Source of the DNA: Pseudoalteromonas sp. MMG007
GTDB lineage: Bacteria > Pseudomonadota > Gammaproteobacteria > Enterobacterales > Alteromonadaceae
Direction of reading: 5' to 3'
Assembly: GCF_018100985.1 (NCBI RefSeq)
Contig: NZ_JAGJEI010000002.1
Coordinates: 310,001-374,000 of the forward strand
Length of the DNA stretch: 64,000 nt
Part shown: piece after piece, positions 1 through 10,200 of the stretch
Layout: the number at the start of each line of letters is the position of its first letter
How positions within the stretch are numbered: the first letter of the stretch is position 1
Program-made: the position numbers and the translations under genes
The notes under the pieces: generated by a model
What the model was told of the DNA's origin: nothing
The model's input: the letters and a program-made list of their open reading frames with translations, nothing else
The model's database searches: none

Positions 1-2
1 AC

Positions 3-1232
3 GCACTTTACGATGAACTAATGAGCGCAGAGAGCGCCCTAAAACGCTTAGAGCAATTTGAGGTAATGCAGCAATCGGTTGAAGCGCAAGCCATGCTAAA
101 AGAGCAATTATTAGCAGAGCGCGAACAAGTTGACGAGTACCTGCAAGACATTCAAAAAAATAGTGGCTCAATTGCAGACAGACGCTCGTTAATTAAATCT
201 AAGCAAGAGCAAATTAATCGCCAAACCGAGCGCCTACGCCAAGTTAAAAGCGAGCGAATTGACCACACACTCGATTTATACAGCGGTAAAGTAACCCCAT
301 ACATGATTGATATAACAGTCGACTTTGATAACTTAAGCGACCTAGTACATCACTTTAATAAAGATTGCCAAGAGCTGCGTAACTTTGACATAAACGTGCG
401 TAATACTTATTTGCATGTATATAACGCAGGCATTACTAAGTTTGATAACGAAAACGACGAATTTACTAAATACCAAAAACTAATTAGCGCATTTCACAAC
501 CTTGATAACGAACGCGATGCCGTTGAGCGTCAAGGACGCGTAGCATTGACCGAAGTAGCCGCAACCATTAAAGGCTTGCGTGAAGATTTAGACCGCCTTC
601 GCCGCGAGATGAATAGCTTTAATAAAGGCATAAGCCAGCACCGTATTTCTAACCTTCAAGCGTTTAAAATTAACGTAATACCGCGCAAAATGCTGGTTGA
701 TAGTATTGATACTATTATCAGCACGTCGCATCAGTTTGAGCAAGGCGACACCCTTGATTTATTAAGCCAGGAACCCTACAGCGAAAGCGCAGTAAACGAA
801 GCAAAGGATCACTTAATAAAACTCGCCTCAGATAAAGCGGGTTTAACGCTTACTGATTTATTTGATATTCGTTTTGAAGTGGTAAATCGCGCAGGTGAAA
901 CCGAACACTTTGAAAAAATAGATTCAGCCGGCTCAAACGGAACACGCATTACTATTAAGTTATTATGTGGCATGTTATTTATTCGTTACTTATTAAGCGA
1001 TCAAGAACAAAACCTTTACCGTATACCTATTTATATAGATGAAGCGGCAGATATCGACCCGCAAAACCAAAAAGCAATTATAGAAACCGCACTAAGCTTT
1101 GGCTTTGTACCTATATTTGCCTCGGTTAAGCCACAAATAAGTTGTGACTACATTGTGCCTATTCGTTCAGTAAAAGATGGCGCACAAAACTGGGTAGACG
1201 AAAAAGATTGGATAGAAGTTGAACACAGTTAA
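3..1232 (+). CDS. C-terminal part of an SMC-family (MukB/MksB/JetC-like) ATPase, truncated by window edge
   Basis: The reading frame is open to the left edge, with coding sequence before the first ATG at 21, so this is the C-terminal ~410 residues of a longer protein. The first ~80 residues and the stretch around 170-210 (numbered from the ATG) are rich in E, Q, K, R and L, as in coiled-coil arms. A head-domain half follows, with a signature-like 'SAGSNGTR' and a Walker-B-like 'IPIYIDEAADID', close to the DEAxxLD seen in MukB-type proteins. SMC proteins of this group act on DNA in chromosome organisation or, as JetC, in plasmid defence. The upstream partner genes that would separate these roles lie outside the window. 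Family membership is likely; the exact subtype is inference. Confidence 0.7.
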   Translation, partial: ALYDELMSAESALKRLEQFEVMQQSVEAQAMLKEQLLAEREQVDEYLQDIQKNSGSIADRRSLIKSKQEQINRQTERLRQVKSERIDHTLDLYSGKVTPYMIDITVDFDNLSDLVHHFNKDCQELRNFDINVRNTYLHVYNAGITKFDNENDEFTKYQKLISAFHNLDNERDAVERQGRVALTEVAATIKGLREDLDRLRREMNSFNKGISQHRISNLQAFKINVIPRKMLVDSIDTIISTSHQFEQGDTLDLLSQEPYSESAVNEAKDHLIKLASDKAGLTLTDLFDIRFEVVNRAGETEHFEKIDSAGSNGTRITIKLLCGMLFIRYLLSDQEQNLYRIPIYIDEAADIDPQNQKAIIETALSFGFVPIFASVKPQISCDYIVPIRSVKDGAQNWVDEKDWIEVEHS

Positions 1233-1340
1233 TTGGCCATTAAGGCTCAGCTATTAAACTAAAATATAGAACGTTAAAATAATACACATTTAAATGATGT
1301 GTGTTATTTTAAGGTAACGCATTTTATTGGAGCAAACGTA

Positions 1341-1892
1341 ATGAAAAATATACTTATTGTTGCAGCGCTAGCACTACTTTCAGCCTGTACACAAACCCCT
1401 GATTGGGATTACGACAAATCAGCCAACTTTAGTAATTTTAAAACATTTGCTTGGGTAGAAAACGCGAGCTTAACTAAAGACACCACAAATTATCAAATTA
1501 ATGGCTTAATGGAAAAACGCGTTCGTACCGCTGTTAATAAAGAGCTTAGCCAAACGTTGGGGATGAGCTTAGTAGACGCTGCACAAGCGGATGTACTTGT
1601 TAACTACCATGCATCGGTAGATAAAGAGCTTGAAGTAGATAGCTTTAACGTGGGTTACGGCAATCGCTGGGGTCATTGGGGCACTGGTTTTCAACGTGAT
1701 GTTTCTGCCCGCGAATACGAAGTGGGTACTTTAGTTATTGATATTATCGACCGCGAATCTAACCAGCTGATATGGCGCGGTGCTAAAGAAGGTCGTTTAA
1801 AGAAAAAACAAACACCCGAGCAACGCGAAGCGTCAATTAAAGAAACAGTCGCTAATATTTTAAGCAACTTCCCGCCGCACAAGCAGCAATAA
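1341..1892 (+). CDS. DUF4136-type lipoprotein
   Basis: A 183-residue predicted lipoprotein. The chosen ATG at 1341 follows a TTGGAGC ribosome site and starts directly on a lipoprotein signal: K at position 2, a hydrophobic run, and lipobox LSAC with Cys16 as the lipidated residue. The upstream in-frame ATG at 1299 would add 14 residues ahead of the signal and is unlikely. The mature part begins with 'DWDYDKSANFSNFKTFAW', which matches the start of DUF4136 proteins, and has 'ADVLVNYHA' and 'GTLVIDIID' blocks typical of that family. Its function is unknown; an envelope location is inferred from the lipobox. It appears to be a single-gene unit ended by the terminator just downstream. Confidence 0.85.
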   Translation: MKNILIVAALALLSACTQTPDWDYDKSANFSNFKTFAWVENASLTKDTTNYQINGLMEKRVRTAVNKELSQTLGMSLVDAAQADVLVNYHASVDKELEVDSFNVGYGNRWGHWGTGFQRDVSAREYEVGTLVIDIIDRESNQLIWRGAKEGRLKKKQTPEQREASIKETVANILSNFPPHKQQ

Positions 1893-1921
1893 ATTAGAAT
1901 TAGCGTTGAGTAAGTTTTAAG

Positions 1922-1946
1922 AAGCTCACAGTATGTGAGCTTTTTT
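1922..1946 (+). terminator. Rho-independent terminator after the DUF4136 gene
   Basis: The 9-bp stem AAGCTCACA / TGTGAGCTT with a 3-nt loop runs into a T tract (TTTTTTG). It sits 30 bases after the stop. Confidence 0.85.
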
Positions 1947-1966
1947 GTTAACAAAGGAATCATACC

Positions 1967-2788
1967 TTGGCATTTTTAAAGTATTTTACAGTCACTCTAT
2001 TCGCTTTTTTTGCTTCGCTCCCCGCACATGCACATGCACATGCACATGCACAAAACTTAAAATTAACTCCAGGTTTTTGGCAAGGAATTAACAAAGATAA
2101 TTTCGAATACAATGTACTGGAAATAAAAGAAAACGGAGAACACCGTTTAATCATTGCAAATATCGCCAGTGCATTTCATAGAAATAAATCAATTGCGTTT
2201 AATGATAACGATATTAAATGCAATCGCATTAATTGCACTATCAAACTCATTAGCCCTAATAAAGAACATCTGCAATTTACATTAATTTTAAGCCGTTATT
2301 TAGATAATTCATTTGAGGTGTTAGAAATTTATTCTAATGCAGACGATGATTTTGTCATGTCAAAAACTTACCGGTTGGAAAAACAAGAAAGGCAATCTAC
2401 CGTCCATACATTTATAGATAAATACCGCTCTAGAATAGATGAATTAGCAGCTATAGAAAAGTCAGGTTTATATGGTTTTTGGGTAGGATTATTAAATTTA
2501 GACGGCAATCAAAAACTCGTAAGTATTGAATTTCACCCAAATAAAGAGTCATATTTCACCTATTTTGCAAGTGGAACCAATGACATAATCAGCACCACTT
2601 TTATGCCACAAGATATTCAAGAAATAGACAACGTACTGAAAATCACTACCAGCAATTCAACCTTTGCAAATAAGCTAATTATTCATAAAGACAACCGAGA
2701 ACTCAAAGGCTATATGTATTCAAACCACAAAGGTACAACTCTTCAAACTGGCTCGTTTAAATTGTATCGCTTTGAAAGGCCTGAGTAA
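1967..2788 (+). CDS. Exported protein of unknown function
   Basis: A 273-residue protein of no family I recognise. It begins at TTG (1967), preceded by AAAGGAAT at the right distance; no in-frame ATG lies near the N-terminus. The N-terminus is a clear Sec signal (K5, then a hydrophobic stretch ending in ASLPAHAHAHA), so the product is probably periplasmic. The signal's c-region is encoded by a GCACAT hexanucleotide repeat (2024-2052). The mature part has two similar-looking 'GFWQGI...' and 'GFWVGLLNLDGN' segments about 145 residues apart, which hints at an internal duplication of a beta-rich domain. No enzymatic motif is visible. It lies alone between the terminator and msrA on the opposite strand. 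Confidence 0.7.
   Translation: MAFLKYFTVTLFAFFASLPAHAHAHAHAQNLKLTPGFWQGINKDNFEYNVLEIKENGEHRLIIANIASAFHRNKSIAFNDNDIKCNRINCTIKLISPNKEHLQFTLILSRYLDNSFEVLEIYSNADDDFVMSKTYRLEKQERQSTVHTFIDKYRSRIDELAAIEKSGLYGFWVGLLNLDGNQKLVSIEFHPNKESYFTYFASGTNDIISTTFMPQDIQEIDNVLKITTSNSTFANKLIIHKDNRELKGYMYSNHKGTTLQTGSFKLYRFERPE
2024..2052 (+). repeat. GCACAT hexanucleotide microsatellite inside a signal peptide
   Basis: Four perfect GCACAT units plus a partial GCACA encode alternating Ala-His at the end of the signal peptide of the 1967 gene. Because the unit is 6 bp, unit gain or loss keeps the frame and only changes the signal's c-region length. Confidence 0.9.
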
Positions 2789-2808
2789 CCTGTAATCTAA
2801 GTATAACT

Positions 2809-3300
2809 CTATGTCAACTTATACTTATACAATAAATCAAAGGGTATATGGCAATAGTCATCGGGGTGATTAGTTAAACGATCTTGATGCTCAGGATCGC
2901 TTGGTACGTAATTAGTTAGCATCTCTACCCCTACTACAACTTTTTCGGCATCACTGCGCTTATTTATATAATTGCTTGCTGCGTCTAAATGGTTTTGGTT
3001 TTTACTGTAAATAGCAGTGCGATATTTAGGGCCTACGTCATCCCCTTGTTTATTAATGCTGTATGGGTCAATAATTTCAAAAAAGTAGTCAAACAGCTTA
3101 TTTAGGGTTACGACTTTTAGGTCAAAAATTACCTTTACGCATTCTGCATAACCATCATAGTCGCCGTCTGTCGTTTGATTTGTACCGTTCGCGCGCCCTG
3201 CTTCAGTACTTATTACGCCTGGTAAGTGCTTTAAAAATTCTTGTACGCCCCACAGGCAGCCACCAGCAAAGTAAATAGTATTTTGTTCTTTAGTATCCAT
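2809..3300 (-). CDS. msrA: Peptide methionine sulfoxide reductase MsrA
   Basis: A 163-residue protein that reduces methionine-S-sulfoxide in proteins. The catalytic Cys15 is in 'YFAGGCLWGVQE', the MsrA active-site block; the usual GCFW reads GCLW here. Further family blocks are 'VISTEAGRANG' (normally GY.GG), 'YAECVKV' and 'DPEHQDRL'. A Cys in 'DDYCHIPF' near the C-terminus could serve as recycling cysteine. The length and the altered GYxGG motif suggest the short, divergent MsrA group rather than E. coli-type MsrA (about 210 residues). No signal peptide, so probably cytoplasmic. It is divergent from the TonB receptor gene, with 176 bp between them. Confidence 0.85.
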   Translation of the reverse strand: MDTKEQNTIYFAGGCLWGVQEFLKHLPGVISTEAGRANGTNQTTDGDYDGYAECVKVIFDLKVVTLNKLFDYFFEIIDPYSINKQGDDVGPKYRTAIYSKNQNHLDAASNYINKRSDAEKVVVGVEMLTNYVPSDPEHQDRLTNHPDDYCHIPFDLLYKYKLT

Positions 3301-3476
3301 TATAAATGTTACCTAATGAGAAAAGTGTGAATGGTTATCAAATGCAGTTATTAACAAATTAATGTACAATCGCGCACAAAATGTCTGCTGTTATATTTAG
3401 TTATTTTATCATGCTCAAATATAAGCTTTGAAATTAATTGTAACAGCCGCTACAAATAATAAACGACGAGTAACAC

Positions 3477-5330
3477 ATGAATCGCACACCACACCTTATA
3501 ATACCTGCACTATTATGCAGCGTTACCCCATTTGTATATGCCAATACACAGCCTGATGAGTCAGTAATTGAGCAAATAACGGTCGAGGCCTCACCTACTG
3601 CGAATAAACTGCCTGTGGGTACATTTGATTCGCCTATTTCTAATTTAGAATATGACCCGCGTGTTGATTTGCAGTCGCGTAATATGGGTGAGGCACAAGC
3701 TGATGTAACTATTCGCGGTGGGATTTTTGAAAACACCGGTTTTAGAGTAGGAAGCGCTACCCTGCTTGACCCGCAATCTGGCCATTATTTTGCTGAAATA
3801 CCTATTGCACCACAAATGCTAAGCGGCCCAGCAGTTTTAACCGGTGCCGATAACGCACTATACGGTATGAACAGCTCTGTAGGTACAGTTTCGTTTGGTT
3901 GGAAACCAATTATTACAGGTGGCAGTATATCGCTTGGTACTGGTACAAATGACTTTAATCTTCAAAGTATTCACGCTGCTAAAAACACACAACTTGATAG
4001 CTTAGCTAACTATACTCTGGGCTTTGAAGGTGAGTATTCTCACTCGCAAAGTGATGGAACCATTGATAATGGCGATCATGACTTTTCGCGCGCCTCAGCT
4101 CGCGTCCAATTAGCAAGCGAGCACAGCCAAACCGATTTATTTTATGGCTCGCAAGATAAGTTTTTTGGCTGGCCTAACTTGTACACCCCTTTTGGCGTTA
4201 ACGAAACTGAAGATTTAGAAACCCGCCTTTGGATGCTTAATCACAAGCAAAGCTACGCTGATAACAGTCATTTTGAAGTATCGGCGTATTATCGTACCCA
4301 TGACGATCACTATATTTATTCTCGCGAAAACCCAAGTGCATTTGAAGCTTTTCATAAAAGTGAAGTTAAATCACTTGGACTTTCGGGTCGCCATGCACAA
4401 AGCGATGCGCTGGCAATAAATTACTCAGCACAATTTATTGATGATTCGATTGAATCAACAACACTTGAAAACAACTTTACCTCACGAAAGTATTACAAGC
4501 TGAGCGTATTGCCCCAATACACAATGGCTTTAAAAGAGAATCAGCAGCTTATCTTTCGTTTAGGCGCTGCGTATGATGATACAAATCGCGATGATGCTGA
4601 AGTATCAGCTATTGGTGATATAACCTTAAACACCCAAAACAGTGACGGCACAGCGCAAAGTATTTATTTATCATACGCGCAAGCGAGTCAAGTTGCAGGC
4701 TACACAGCGATTGGCGGCAGCGATTCTGGCGGGTTATTTAGAAGTAACTACAACCTTGAGCGCGAAACGACTTCAAACTTAGAGCTAGGCTTATTACTTG
4801 AAGAGCAAAGCTGGCAGTTAAACTCGGCTATTTTTTATCGAAAAGATAATAACTTAACCGATTGGACCTTTAATTTTGACTCCACCTCTGCGCGCTTTGC
4901 AAACCCGGTTAATATTGATACTGCAGGGGTTGAATTTTTAGCGACTAAGCACTTTGATACTGCAAAACTTATTGCTAGCTATACCTATTTACACAAATCA
5001 GAAAACTATGGCGCTGCCGATATTGATGCCAGTTTTTACGCGTTAAACTTTCCTGATCACCGTTTAACACTCGGCGCTGTGTACAACCCAACTGATATTT
5101 TAGAATTTAGAATAGATAACGAATGGCGTACACAACACAAAAACGCGCTTAGAAACGGCCACGACAACGCGTTATTCACCCAGCTAACGCTTAAAATAAC
5201 GCCGCCACAGTTGAGTAATTTATTTATCACCTTAGCGGCAGATAACTTATGGGATGAGTCGTTTGAAGAAATACCAGGTACACCAGGACGCGGTGAACAA
5301 TATACGTTAAGCGCAACGTATAGTTGGTAA
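3477..5330 (+). CDS. TonB-dependent outer membrane receptor
   Basis: A 617-residue outer-membrane receptor. It has a signal peptide (cleavage near VYA|NT), a TonB-box-like segment 'EQITVEA' about 12 residues into the mature protein, a plug domain ('QADVTIRGGIFENTGFRVG', then 'GPAVLTGADNALYGMNS') and a beta-barrel ending in aromatic 'YTLSATYSW', the typical last strand. Its length is close to that of BtuB-class receptors (about 600). Such proteins import scarce substrates (cobalamin, siderophores, metal chelates) with TonB energy. I see no cobalamin riboswitch in the short upstream region, so the substrate is open. A strong terminator follows. Confidence 0.9.
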   Translation: MNRTPHLIIPALLCSVTPFVYANTQPDESVIEQITVEASPTANKLPVGTFDSPISNLEYDPRVDLQSRNMGEAQADVTIRGGIFENTGFRVGSATLLDPQSGHYFAEIPIAPQMLSGPAVLTGADNALYGMNSSVGTVSFGWKPIITGGSISLGTGTNDFNLQSIHAAKNTQLDSLANYTLGFEGEYSHSQSDGTIDNGDHDFSRASARVQLASEHSQTDLFYGSQDKFFGWPNLYTPFGVNETEDLETRLWMLNHKQSYADNSHFEVSAYYRTHDDHYIYSRENPSAFEAFHKSEVKSLGLSGRHAQSDALAINYSAQFIDDSIESTTLENNFTSRKYYKLSVLPQYTMALKENQQLIFRLGAAYDDTNRDDAEVSAIGDITLNTQNSDGTAQSIYLSYAQASQVAGYTAIGGSDSGGLFRSNYNLERETTSNLELGLLLEEQSWQLNSAIFYRKDNNLTDWTFNFDSTSARFANPVNIDTAGVEFLATKHFDTAKLIASYTYLHKSENYGAADIDASFYALNFPDHRLTLGAVYNPTDILEFRIDNEWRTQHKNALRNGHDNALFTQLTLKITPPQLSNLFITLAADNLWDESFEEIPGTPGRGEQYTLSATYSW

Positions 5331-5340
5331 AATTAAAGCG

Positions 5341-5388
5341 GCGTTTACAAACTCAATTTATACTTTGATTTGTAAACGCTGTGTTTTT
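5341..5388 (+). terminator. Terminator after the TonB receptor gene
   Basis: An 11-bp perfect stem GCGTTTACAAA / TTTGTAAACGC (5341-5351 and 5369-5379) with a 17-nt loop, followed by TGTGTTTTTTAT. It sits directly after the stop. Confidence 0.8.
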
Positions 5389-5517
5389 TATAAAAGCGCT
5401 ACTTTAGAAAAAAATATTGTACAAAAAGAAGCGAACGAGAAAACACAAACCAACTATTATTTAAAGTTAATCTCTTCCCCTCTTTTTGAATAAATCACTT
5501 TTACAGGTTTTACCTGT

Positions 5518-5593
5518 CACGTAAGCAAGCTTCACGTCTACAAAATAACCGTATATCTACACATTAGCGGTAGACGCTGAGCTTGCTCGCGTG
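5518..5593. repeat. Large imperfect inverted repeat in an intergenic region
   Basis: 24-nt arms at 5518-5541 and 5570-5593 match imperfectly (shared blocks AGCAAGCT and CGTCTAC) around a 28-nt centre. The 5331-5670 gene-free stretch holds this element and the terminator before it, and nothing else I can name. It may be an intergenic palindromic repeat or MITE-type remnant; no second copy was found in the window. Confidence 0.6.
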
Positions 5594-5670
5594 AAAGCGC
5601 AGCTTTTAATTACTTATAAAAATCACTCGGTAATAGATAAATGTAAATATATGTGTATTAACCTCGTAAG

Positions 5671-5934
5671 CTAGGTTAATTGCTCAAGCTCGGTTATAAG
5701 CGCTAGAGCCTCTGCATTTGTTGACCCACACACATCAAATGTGGCGCTAAAATCGCTACATACTTTTGGGCGGCTTTCATCGCCAAATAATTTACATAAA
5801 TTACGCTCATCTAGCTGAATACAACGCTCTCCAGCTTTTTTACCATTTGGCATTCCAGGGATTGGGGAGCTAATACTCGGTGCAATGCAACACGCACCGC
5901 AGCCTAAACGACACGTCATAGGCTCTGTTTTCAT
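5671..5934 (-). CDS. YkgJ-family cysteine-cluster protein
   Basis: An 87-residue protein with the cysteine pattern of the YkgJ/UPF0153 family: 'CRLGCGACC' at the N-terminus, then 'GERCIQLDERNLCKLFG' and 'PKVCSDF', with a further Cys in 'FDVCGS'. The cluster is thought to bind a metal (zinc or iron); the physiological role is unknown. It is divergent from the RND adaptor gene. No signal peptide is present, so cytoplasmic. The length is normal for the short members of the family. Confidence 0.85.
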   Translation of the reverse strand: MKTEPMTCRLGCGACCIAPSISSPIPGMPNGKKAGERCIQLDERNLCKLFGDESRPKVCSDFSATFDVCGSTNAEALALITELEQLT

Positions 5935-6103
5935 AATAACCTCAGTTAATAAAACTATGCAATTTGCAGTGTATTTTCACCCATGCATAGTCAATTGTTT
6001 ATTTGTAATACACACATGTAATGCTTTGTTACATCTTCAAACGCCTTGTAAACACTTTATTGCGTATTATTGCCTTGTCACCAAATATATGAAGGAATGC
6101 CTT

Positions 6104-7285
6104 GTGGCTACTAAAAAACAAATTTTACTACCAGTCGCGGTTTTAGCTGCCGGGATTGCACTGGCAATTGGCCTTTCAGCAATGAAAACGCCACCAGAAG
6201 AAAAACCAGAGCAAGACACTCGCCCGCTGGTTGCGGCAAAAAGCGTAAACATTGATGCTATAACGCTTGATGTAAAATCGTACGGCGTTGTAAAACCTAA
6301 AGACCGTACCGAGCTGGTTGCTCAAGTAAGCGGGCAAGTTATTTCAGTAGCCGGGCAATTTGTAGAAGGCGCGTTTGTTAAGCAAGGCGATATTTTAGCA
6401 CGAATTGATCCAAATGATTACGAAGCCGACTTTATTGAAGCACAAGCAGGCCTTGCACAAGCAAGTTCAGCACTTGAAATAGAACGTGCACAAGCTCACG
6501 TTGCTAAAGCTGAATGGGAACGTATTAAATCAGACTCAAGCGATGCGATTGCTTCGGAGCTTTATTTACGTAAACCACAACTTGCTGAAAAAATGGCAAA
6601 TTTTAAATCTGCTCAAGCCCGTGTAAAACGCACTAAACGTAACTTAGAACGTACGTACATAAAAGCCCCATATGATGCAATTATAAATGAGCGCACTATT
6701 AGCTTAGGCTCTGTTGTAAGCGCAGGCAGTAAATTTGGTGAGCTTAGCGCGACAGCAGTTGCAGAGGTACGTTTACCAGTTGCAGATAAAGAGCTGCAAT
6801 ATTTAAATAATGGCGGTATTGGCGCACTGGTTACGCTCAGCGCTGAATTTGCTGGTAAGCAAACTACGTGGCAAGCCAAAGTGGTACGTAGTGAAGGGAT
6901 TGTTGATCAAACCAGCCGTATGAGCTATTTAGTTGCGCAGTTACCTACTCCGTATGCTGATAACACTAAGCCACTTCGTTTTGGTTCGTACATTAACGCC
7001 ACAATTGAAGGGCGAGCGCTGGATAACGCGATTATTGTCCCGCACCATTTAGTTAAAAATAACAAAATTGCTATTTTAAACGACAATCAAACCCTTAGCT
7101 TTAAAACGCTTAATATTGTACGTGAACAAAACGGCATGGTAATAGCCGACCAAGGGTTAAACAGTGGCGAGCAACTTATTATCTCTGCCCTTGAATACCC
7201 AACAGAAGGCATGGCTGTTAAGCTAGAAGGCATTGAGCCTAAAAGCGATGTAACTCAGTTAGCACTTAAAGAGGATACGCCATGA
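6104..7285 (+). CDS. RND efflux periplasmic adaptor (membrane fusion protein)
   Basis: A 393-residue membrane-fusion protein that links the RND pump encoded next to an outer-membrane channel. I chose the GTG at 6104, which has GAAGGA about 8 bases upstream and starts 'MATKKQILLPVAVLAAG', a membrane anchor/signal segment; an ATG at 6089 lies five codons earlier. Domains in order: lipoyl-like half 'ELVAQVSGQVISVAGQFVEG' (split barrel hairpin), an alpha-helical hairpin with 'AQAGLAQASSALEIERAQ', second lipoyl half 'RTYIKAPYDAIINE', then beta-barrel and membrane-proximal domains. The stop overlaps the pump start by 4 bp (ATGA), so the two are translationally coupled. No outer-membrane factor gene is adjacent. 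Confidence 0.88.
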   Translation: MATKKQILLPVAVLAAGIALAIGLSAMKTPPEEKPEQDTRPLVAAKSVNIDAITLDVKSYGVVKPKDRTELVAQVSGQVISVAGQFVEGAFVKQGDILARIDPNDYEADFIEAQAGLAQASSALEIERAQAHVAKAEWERIKSDSSDAIASELYLRKPQLAEKMANFKSAQARVKRTKRNLERTYIKAPYDAIINERTISLGSVVSAGSKFGELSATAVAEVRLPVADKELQYLNNGGIGALVTLSAEFAGKQTTWQAKVVRSEGIVDQTSRMSYLVAQLPTPYADNTKPLRFGSYINATIEGRALDNAIIVPHHLVKNNKIAILNDNQTLSFKTLNIVREQNGMVIADQGLNSGEQLIISALEYPTEGMAVKLEGIEPKSDVTQLALKEDTP

Positions 7286-10200
7286 GTACCTCAGAAAAAG
7301 GCTTAATTGCTTGGTTTGCACGTAACCCAGTTGCGGCAAACCTAATTATGATTTTTATACTGATTGGCGGACTTTTAACGGCGCTGACAATTCGTAAACA
7401 GGCATTTCCACAACTTGAAAATAATTGGGTAAGTATTCAAGCGGTATACCCAGGCGCAGCCCCGCAAGAGGTTGAAGAAGGCATTACAATAAAAATTGAA
7501 GAAAACCTTGAGGGATTAGAGGGCATTAAACGCTTTATAACCTACTCTAACCGAGGTTATGCACAAGCATGGGTTGAAATTGAAGAAAAATACGACCTTC
7601 AAGAAGCTTTAGACGAAATAAAAGCCCAAGTAGATTCTATCAACTCGTTTCCTGCGGGTATGGAAAGGCCAATAATTCAGCGTGATAAGTTTCAACAAGA
7701 AGTGATGTTTATTGCGCTATATGGGGATATGACCTATGCACAACTAAAAGAACTAGGTACAGATATAGAAGATGAATTACTTTCCTTATCGGGTGTTAAT
7801 CTAGTCAGCTTTTTTAGCGGCTTAAATTATGAAATAGGCATTGAGATTAGCCCCGACAAACTGCGTGAATACGGCCTAACATTTAGAGATGTGTCAAATG
7901 CAGTAAGAAACTTCTCAACTAATATGTCGGCAGGGCAAATTCGTTCAGATAATGGTTATATTTCTATGCGTGTTGAAAAACAAGCATATAAAGGTAATGA
8001 GTTTGAAAAGTTGCCTTTAATTACCCTTGCTGATGGCGCACAAATATATTTAGGCGATGTAGCCACGATTAACGATGGTTTTGAAGAAGGCTTATTATAT
8101 TCAAAGTACAATGGTAAAAACTCGTTAATGTTTGATATTGCAGCATCTAAAGATCAAGACATTAGCGACGTTGCCAAAATACTTAAAAATTACATGGCCG
8201 AAAAAGAATCTAAATTACCACAAGGCGTAAAACTAACACCTATGGTTGATTTAACCTACTACCTGCAAGGCCGTCTCGATATGATGATCGACAACATGGT
8301 ATGGGGTGGTGTTTTAGTTATGCTGGTATTAGCATTATTTTTACCTCTTAGATTGGCATTTTGGGTAATGATGGGTTTACCGGTGTCTTTTCTGGGTGCC
8401 TTTTTGTTCATGCCGATAGGCTTTTTAGATATCACCATTAACATGGTGTCGTTATTCGCCTTTATAATTGTACTCGGAATTGTAGTGGACGATGCTATCG
8501 TCGTGGGTGAATCGGCCAGTGCCGAAATTGAAAAACACGGTCACTCACTCGATAACGTAATCCGTGGTGTTAAACGTGTTGCAATGCCCGCTACATTTGG
8601 CGTACTAACTACCATAGCCGCTTTTTTACCACAAGCTATGGCATCAGGCCCAGGCGCAGCATTATCTAAAGCGATTGGTGTCGTTATTATCCTGTGTTTG
8701 ATTTTCTCGTTAATCGAATCAAAACTTATTTTACCTGCGCATATTGCTGCAATGAACCCGCGTAAACCAAACCCTAAAAACCCATTACATAAACTACGTA
8801 ATGTGGTTGATAGCGGTTTAAAACACTTTGTACAAAACTACTACACGCCTTTTATAGGCCATTGTATACATTATCGTTATACCGTAATTATAGGTTTTTT
8901 ATGTATATTAATAGTGAGTGCAGGCATGTTTGCAGGCGGTTTAGTAAAATTTGTACCAAACCCTAAAATACAACATGACTTTCCTCGTATTGTTGTCGAA
9001 ATGAATCTTGAATCGTCTGAGCATGCAACACTTGAAACAGCTAAAAAAATTGAAGCGGTACTACTTAGTGTAGATGAAGAGCTTGAAGCACAATACGGTC
9101 AAAAAATGATTCATGACCTGTCGGTAAGCCTTCGTGGACGTACGACTGCACAGTTAATGGCTGTACTCATTGAACCTGATAAACGCCCTATCGATACCTT
9201 TACATTAAGCTCATTATGGCGTGAAAAAATGCCACCACTGCCGGGAGTTAAAACGTTAACTATTGAAGATAACTTATTTGGCGGTGGACGAGATGACGGC
9301 GACGTAAGTTTTAGACTTCAAGGCAAGGATACTGACAAACTAAAAGAAGTTGCTGCGTTATTAAAAACTAAATTACAAAGCATGGAAGGTGTAGGCGATG
9401 TTAACGACTCACTACAAAGTGCTACCGACGAAGTACAGCTTGATTTAAAACCACTGGCCTACAGCATGGGACTTACACTTGCCGATGTTGCATCGCAAGT
9501 AAGCTTTAGTTACTACGGATTAGAAGCACAGCGTATTTTACGCGAAGGCGAAGAAATTAAAGTCATGATCCGCTACCCTGAAAACGAACGTAACTCTATC
9601 AGTAACATACACAGTACACGAATCATTACACCAACAGGTGCTGAGGTTCCGTTGAGCGAAGTTGCACAAATCAACATTGTAGATGGTGTAAACAGAATTC
9701 GTCGTGAAAATGCAAACAGAACAGTCAATGTATGGGCAGCCATTAATACTGATAAAGTTGAACCTTTTGCCATTGTAAAAGAAATCACTGACGAGTATTT
9801 ACCAACCCTTTTACAAAATTACCCTGGTGTTACCAGTAATGTAGCAGGACGCGTGCAAGAAGAAATGGACAGCGCTGATGAGCAGTTACGCGACTTTGCC
9901 ATATCGCTGATGATTATATTTGCGTTATTAGCCATTCCTCTTCGCTCATACTCACAACCATTAATTATTATGTCGGTCATTCCATTTGGTGTGGTCGGTG
10001 CAATGTTCGGCCATATGGTATTAGGAATGACCATGAGCGGCCTTTCAATGTTTGGCATAATTGCAGTAGCCGGTATTGTAGTCAACGACTCCCTCGTTAT
10101 GGTTGATTTTGTAAATAAAGCGCGTGCTGAGGGTGTGCCTATAAAAGAAGCTGTTATGCAAGCAGGTGCAAAGCGCTTTAGAGCTATATTACTGACCTCA

